This document shows, piece by piece, positions 60,479 through 64,000 of a stretch of 64,000 bases of DNA. This DNA comes from Littorina saxatilis. Its lineage: Eukaryota; Mollusca; Gastropoda; Littorinimorpha; Littorinidae. The stretch covers positions 18,279,134 to 18,343,133 of the forward strand of contig NC_090254.1 in assembly GCF_037325665.1 (NCBI RefSeq). Direction: 5' to 3'. Positions within the stretch are counted from its first letter, which is position 1. Every line of letters starts with the position of its first letter. Under the pieces are notes generated by a model that saw only the letters and a list, made by a program, of their open reading frames with translations, ran no database searches and was not told the origin of the DNA. Both the position numbers and the translations under genes were made by a program.

Positions 60479-61574
60479 GAATAGGTAAAACTGTGCAAGA
60501 AAGCGAGACACTAGATCTAGATCTGTCTGTCTGCATGTACACTAGTTTCGGCCCGCTCAAAATAATAATGACCGAGACTTTCAGTACTTCCTTCGCGTGA
60601 CGTCTAACCCTCTTACGTCATAATGTGACGTCAATGTAATGTGACGTCTTCAAATGTTCAGAGTTTCTACCACAGACATACACACGCACAAACACACACA
60701 CACACACACGCATGCACAGACAGACAAAGTTACGATCGCATAGGCTACACTTACGTGAGCCAAAAACTCCTCTGGGATCTTTCGGAGTGGTCATTGTGGG
60801 CGGGTGGTCGCTTTCAAGATGTGGTCGCTAGGGCAGGTTTGACTGTACTGTTTGTTTTGGAAGTGAAAAAACAGAACAATGTTGTGTGTGATTTTGCAAT
60901 GCTGAAGATTGTGTTTGTGTGTGTGTGTACGCGTGTGTGAGGTTTTTTGGGTTCATCTTGATTGACATTGTACCTCCGTAAATGTGAAGCCAGTAAATTA
61001 TGTGAATGCGGACTGCGGTAAATGCATGTAGCAGATTGTATCCTCTTTATCCTGTAGTCTTTAACCGAGAAAAAGTGACCATCCCCTATCCTCACCCCAA
61101 AATTTAGAGCAAAGTTCTGTTTGTACTGAATTGTGTCTGTTTTTAGTTGTGTTGTTTACATCTGTTTCACAGTTAAATAGGGTCCCTGGATTAGCAGGAG
61201 GCAGTTGTAAATGTACATCCAGTAGCTTATCCATTGCCGACTGTACATTTCCCTTTTTTTTTTACTGCAGTACCAACGCTACCAGATTATTTCTGATAAA
61301 GCAACATAAGATGATTTCCTTTGACTGAATGATGTATGTGTAAACACCACACACACAGGAAGCAAAAGCTGTGGAAGAACAAGAAGAAAGAGATCGCGAA
61401 GCGAGAGAGGAGGAAGAACGGGAACGACTAGAAAGAGAGGGCGAAGAAGAGCTTGTACGGGAGGCTTCAGATAGTGACGGACTTGAGGAGAAGGTCTCAG
61501 AAACTGAAGAAGGTCCCGATGACGCTGAAGACGCTGCTAATGAGCCTGAAGATGAAGATGAAGATGAGACATAA
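55131..61574 (+). CDS. LRRC23: Leucine-rich repeat-containing protein 23, complete, 7 exons
   Basis: Exons are 55131-55259, 56176-56288, 56794-57047, 58797-58927, 59320-59456, 59915-60149 and 61359-61574; phases join with GT-AG introns and give 404 aa (human LRRC23 is 343). Residues 1-43 are acidic and disordered. Next comes the family segment PLTEDIIAESLSLLCKTGDG. Then there are about seven leucine-rich repeats (for example LHTLELRGNKLESTDGI and LTTLHLRDNQLENLDGF), an LRR cap (SENPVAEEDDYR to LERLDKDEF), and a Glu/Arg-rich C-terminal coiled-coil-like tail ending in alternating Glu-Asp. The longer acidic tail explains the extra length. LRRC23 is a component of the radial spoke 3 head in sperm flagella and motile cilia. 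The start is the first ATG of the acidic exon and lies 80 bp after an X-box, consistent with ciliary regulation. Confidence 0.95.
55443..55545. repeat. (GA)n microsatellite in LRRC23 intron 1
   Basis: GA repeats with two short interruptions near the start. Confidence 0.95.
56410..56466. repeat. (TG)n microsatellite in LRRC23 intron 2
   Basis: About 57 bp of TG. Confidence 0.95.
57066..57238. mobile_element. Mariner-type MITE (CAGTGGAACC family), intact
   Basis: 173 bp between TA dinucleotides with long inverted arms. It starts 19 bp after the end of LRRC23 exon 3. Confidence 0.85.
57395..58263. repeat. 36-bp minisatellite, about 24 copies, in LRRC23 intron 3
   Basis: The unit AGTACCAACAGTTGAAATGT plus TTTAACAAGTATTCTG repeats with very few changes (mostly TACC to TATC, TTTTAA to TTTCAA). 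Because 36 is divisible by three and the unit lacks stops in several frames, long open frames appear on both strands (KCFNKYSEYQQL on plus, ILVKTFQLLVLR on minus). There is no sign that they are genes. Confidence 0.95.
60273..60845. mobile_element. Mariner-type MITE with TIR CAGTCMARCCTGCC, interrupted
   Basis: TA-CAGTCCAGCCTGCCTGTAA at the left is mirrored by GGGCAGGTTTGACTG-TA at the right. The GGCTCACGTAAG MITE sits between the halves. LRRC23 intron 6. Confidence 0.75.
60369..60766. mobile_element. MITE with inverted GGCTCACGTAAG ends, copy 2
   Basis: Same ends and interior as the copy at 14.8-15.2 kb, with a longer (AC)n. It is inserted into an older TA-flanked MITE. Confidence 0.8.
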
Positions 61575-62626
61575 ACGGTATAGGGTAAACTCTCAGGTTA
61601 TCTCTCTCATCACGGCCTGCATAGCAACAGCTGAGATATTGGCTTCTTCTTTCCACCTGTGTTTGTGGTTTCTCGTTCCTAATTAGTTGGCTCTGTTAGC
61701 TGTACTGGTTTGGGTTAACAGTTCTGATCTCTTGGCTGCGAGTTTTAGTTTCTTGTTACCAGTTATTCTGCTCTGTCATCTGTTTATTTTGGCTTCAGCA
61801 GAAAACTTGTTTGATCTGTTACTACTTCGATTTTTTTTCCAATTTTTTTTTTTTTCAAATCACTTTGTTTCTCTTTGATTTAAAAGTCTGCCTTGCTGTT
61901 CAATTGTATTTTCTTTCTTTTGGTTACTTGAGACTTTTAATATCATTTTATTTCAGGTTTATATTGGAACTCTTGATAAAAAAAGATGTCTTGAACATCA
62001 GAAATTGTATAATGTAACCTCTTGTCTTCACTCTCTGATCAGTACACAGAAACATGTTATTGAAAGTGAACTTAATTCATGAGTTTTCAGTCAGTAACAA
62101 AATCAAAACATGAGTACAAAAGAACATCTTTATTTGGTGTTTAACATCGTTTTCAACCACGAAGGTTATATCGCGATGGGGAAAGGGGGGAGATGGGATA
62201 GAGCCACTTGTCAATTGTTTCTTGTTCACAAAAGCACTAATCAAATATTTGCTCCAGGGGCTTGCAACGTAGTACAATGTATTACCTTACTGGGAGAGTG
62301 CAAGTTTCCAGTACAAAGGACTTAACATTTCTTACATACTGCTTGACTAAAATCTTTACAAAAATTGACTATATTCTATACAAGAAACACTTAACAAGGG
62401 TAAAAAGAGAAACAGAATCCGTTAGTCGCCTCTTACGACATGCTGGGGAGCATCGGGTAAATTCTTCCCCCTAACCTGCGGGGGGAACAAAACGCCTTAT
62501 TCATAGTATCATTTCCGTGTGCTGTGCTCAATGCTACCTTTTTCCTGCTGTTGATATCTTGATTTGGCAGCCACAGATGAAGTTTAACTTGAATTGTTGT
62601 TTAATTGTTTGAGAGAAATAAATGTA
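61575..62626 (+). other. LRRC23 3' UTR and flank
   Basis: T-rich sequence after the LRRC23 stop. AATAAA at 62617-62622 is one polyadenylation candidate, but the SINE-like repeat at 62.1-62.5 kb lies before it, so an earlier site is possible. Confidence 0.4.
62127..62487 (-). repeat. SINE-like repeat ending in AACACCAAATAAAG, second copy
   Basis: Shares most of its sequence with the copy at 31.85-32.27 kb, including GCCACTTGTYAATTGTTTCTTG and the CTAACCYGCGGGGGG end. Confidence 0.7.
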
Positions 62627-62652
62627 TGTTTCACTGTTGGTTCCTTTGATTT

Positions 62653-63202
62653 TTGAGTCACTTGAGAAAAAGTGACTATGTAATCGGTCAGTGTTAGTCT
62701 GTCCGGCCGGCCATCCGGCCGTCCGTAGACACCACCTTAACGTTGGACTTTTCTCGGAAACTATCAAAGCGATCGGGCTCATATTTTGTTTAGTCGTGAC
62801 CTCCAATGACCTCTACACTTTAACGATGGTTTCGTTGACCTTTGACCTTTTTCAAGGTCACAGGTCAGCGTCAAAGGAAAAATTAGACATTTTATATCTT
62901 TGACAAAGTTCATCGGATGTGATTGAAACTTTGTAGGATTATTCTTTACATCAAAGTATTTACATCTGTAGCCTTTTACGAACGTTATCAGAAAAACAAG
63001 GGAGATAACTAGCCTTTTCTGTTCGGCAACACACAACTTAACGTTGGGCTTTTCTCGGAAACTATAAAAGTGACCGGGCTCAAATTTTATGTGAACGTGA
63101 CTCATTGTGTTGTGAATAGCAATTTCTTCCTGTCCATCTGATGCCTCATATAATATTCAGAACTGCGAAAGTGACTCGATCGAGCGTTTGCTCTTCTTGT
63201 TT
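62653..63202 (-). repeat. AAGAAGAGCAAACGCTCG repeat family, full reverse copy
   Basis: Near-identical to the copy at 36.2 kb. The 108-codon frame (63105-62779 on minus) has exactly the same translation, so the two copies separated recently or the frame is kept. Confidence 0.85.
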
Positions 63203-64000
63203 AAACTGAAAATAAGCAACACATGCAAAAGGTTAAAGCGATGAATAATCTGACAGGCATCAGAGTCCTTTCCTTTAACAGATTGTAAACTGCTTTTGCA
63301 CTAAGTTAACGATAGAAAAACTATATAGAAACTTATATTACTGAATGTGTGGTAAGACGTTTTTGCTAGATGTGTTTTTGACCATAGCAGACAGGATTTG
63401 CACAGAGTTGGATGTAGATAAGAAAACTAGCTGTGTGTGTGAGAAAAAGAGAGAATGTGTGCAGAGTATGTGTGTGTGTGTTAGTGTTTTACAGAAATTT
63501 AGTTTGGTGTGTTGTATAAAATAGTTTAAAATCTATTTATACAGCAAGTAGATGTAGACTGTTATTGCACTGTTTTACTTCCTAGATGTGTACAGCAGAC
63601 TGTAGACGGCTAAATTCCTTATACACACAAACAAAGAGTCTTAAATTTTTTCTGATCCCTCCATAGAGCTTATCATAATTTATGACAATATATTTGTTGT
63701 TATAGCAACTCTTGCTTTCACTATAGTTGAAGGGAGATAATTCAGCACTGCATGCTTTACAGAGAGAAAATGTCTGGCTTCTGGGAGACTTGTAAAAGCT
63801 ATGTAATTATACAGCCTATGAATAAGGTTAACATTTCAGGTATTCCAATTGTTGTCCATATTATACATGTAATGTAGAGTTAAAGTGCGGAAGCTTTGAT
63901 CAATTTGATTTGTCGGCAAGTATTTATACTTTCTCGGAACAATTTAGATCTCCTGTATAAACTTTTCTCTGGTCTAAGAAAAATTAAAGCAATAATCACA
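63203..64000. other. Unassigned AT-rich flank
   Basis: Nothing recognised apart from a short TG-rich patch near 63430-63485. Confidence 0.5.

Overview
The window is animal nuclear DNA: split genes with GT-AG introns, dense SINEs and MITEs, long (GA)n and (TG)n microsatellites and one 200-base assembly gap. The repeat set (tRNA-headed SINEs with long shared bodies, palindromic TA-flanked MITEs that begin CAGTGGAACC) and the protein sequences suggest a marine gastropod mollusc, perhaps a Littorina-like caenogastropod. That assignment is an inference from memory of such genomes; no search was run.

Four host genes are well supported. (1) PPIH, the tri-snRNP cyclophilin, is complete on the minus strand (10,372 to 1,544; 7 exons; 178 aa). 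(2) A MKRN2OS-like gene is complete on the plus strand (11,384 to 14,479; 4 exons; 225 aa), head-to-head with PPIH about 1 kb away. (3) The C-terminal part of CASZ1/castor, a multi-zinc-finger transcription factor, is on the minus strand (36,107 to 24,591; 9 exons in continuous phase; about 1,434 aa and 12 castor-type fingers). A possible additional upstream exon lies at 41,899-41,770. (4) LRRC23, a radial-spoke leucine-rich-repeat protein, is complete on the plus strand (55,131 to 61,574; 7 exons; 404 aa), with an RFX-type X-box 80 bp upstream of its ATG. A first-exon-like fragment with a BED/hAT-like zinc finger lies on the minus strand at 15.3-15.7 kb.

Layout: 1-10.4 kb is PPIH, with introns filled by SINEs, piggyBac-type and Mutator-type elements; 10.4-14.5 kb is the MKRN2OS-like gene; 14.5-18.2 kb holds MITEs, a SINE, the BED-like fragment and a large palindrome; 18.2-24.6 kb is AT-rich with no convincing gene, perhaps partly CASZ1 3' UTR; 24.6-36.1 kb is CASZ1; 36.2-41.3 kb is a nested repeat complex (a TIR element inside a LINE fragment inside a 36-bp minisatellite); 41.3-55 kb is gene-poor, with microsatellites, two SINEs, the gap and several X-box motifs; 55.1-61.6 kb is LRRC23, including a 24-copy 36-bp minisatellite in an intron; 61.6-64 kb is its 3' flank with two more repeats.

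The four genes are not an operon and do not share a pathway. PPIH acts in splicing, CASZ1 in transcription, LRRC23 in motile cilia and sperm flagella, and the role of MKRN2OS is poorly known. The most unusual features are a recently spread repeat carrying a palindromic pair of DR1 nuclear-receptor sites, SINEs with the same body but different tRNA-like heads, the nested element with exact 6-bp target duplications, and the X-box motifs around the ciliary gene.
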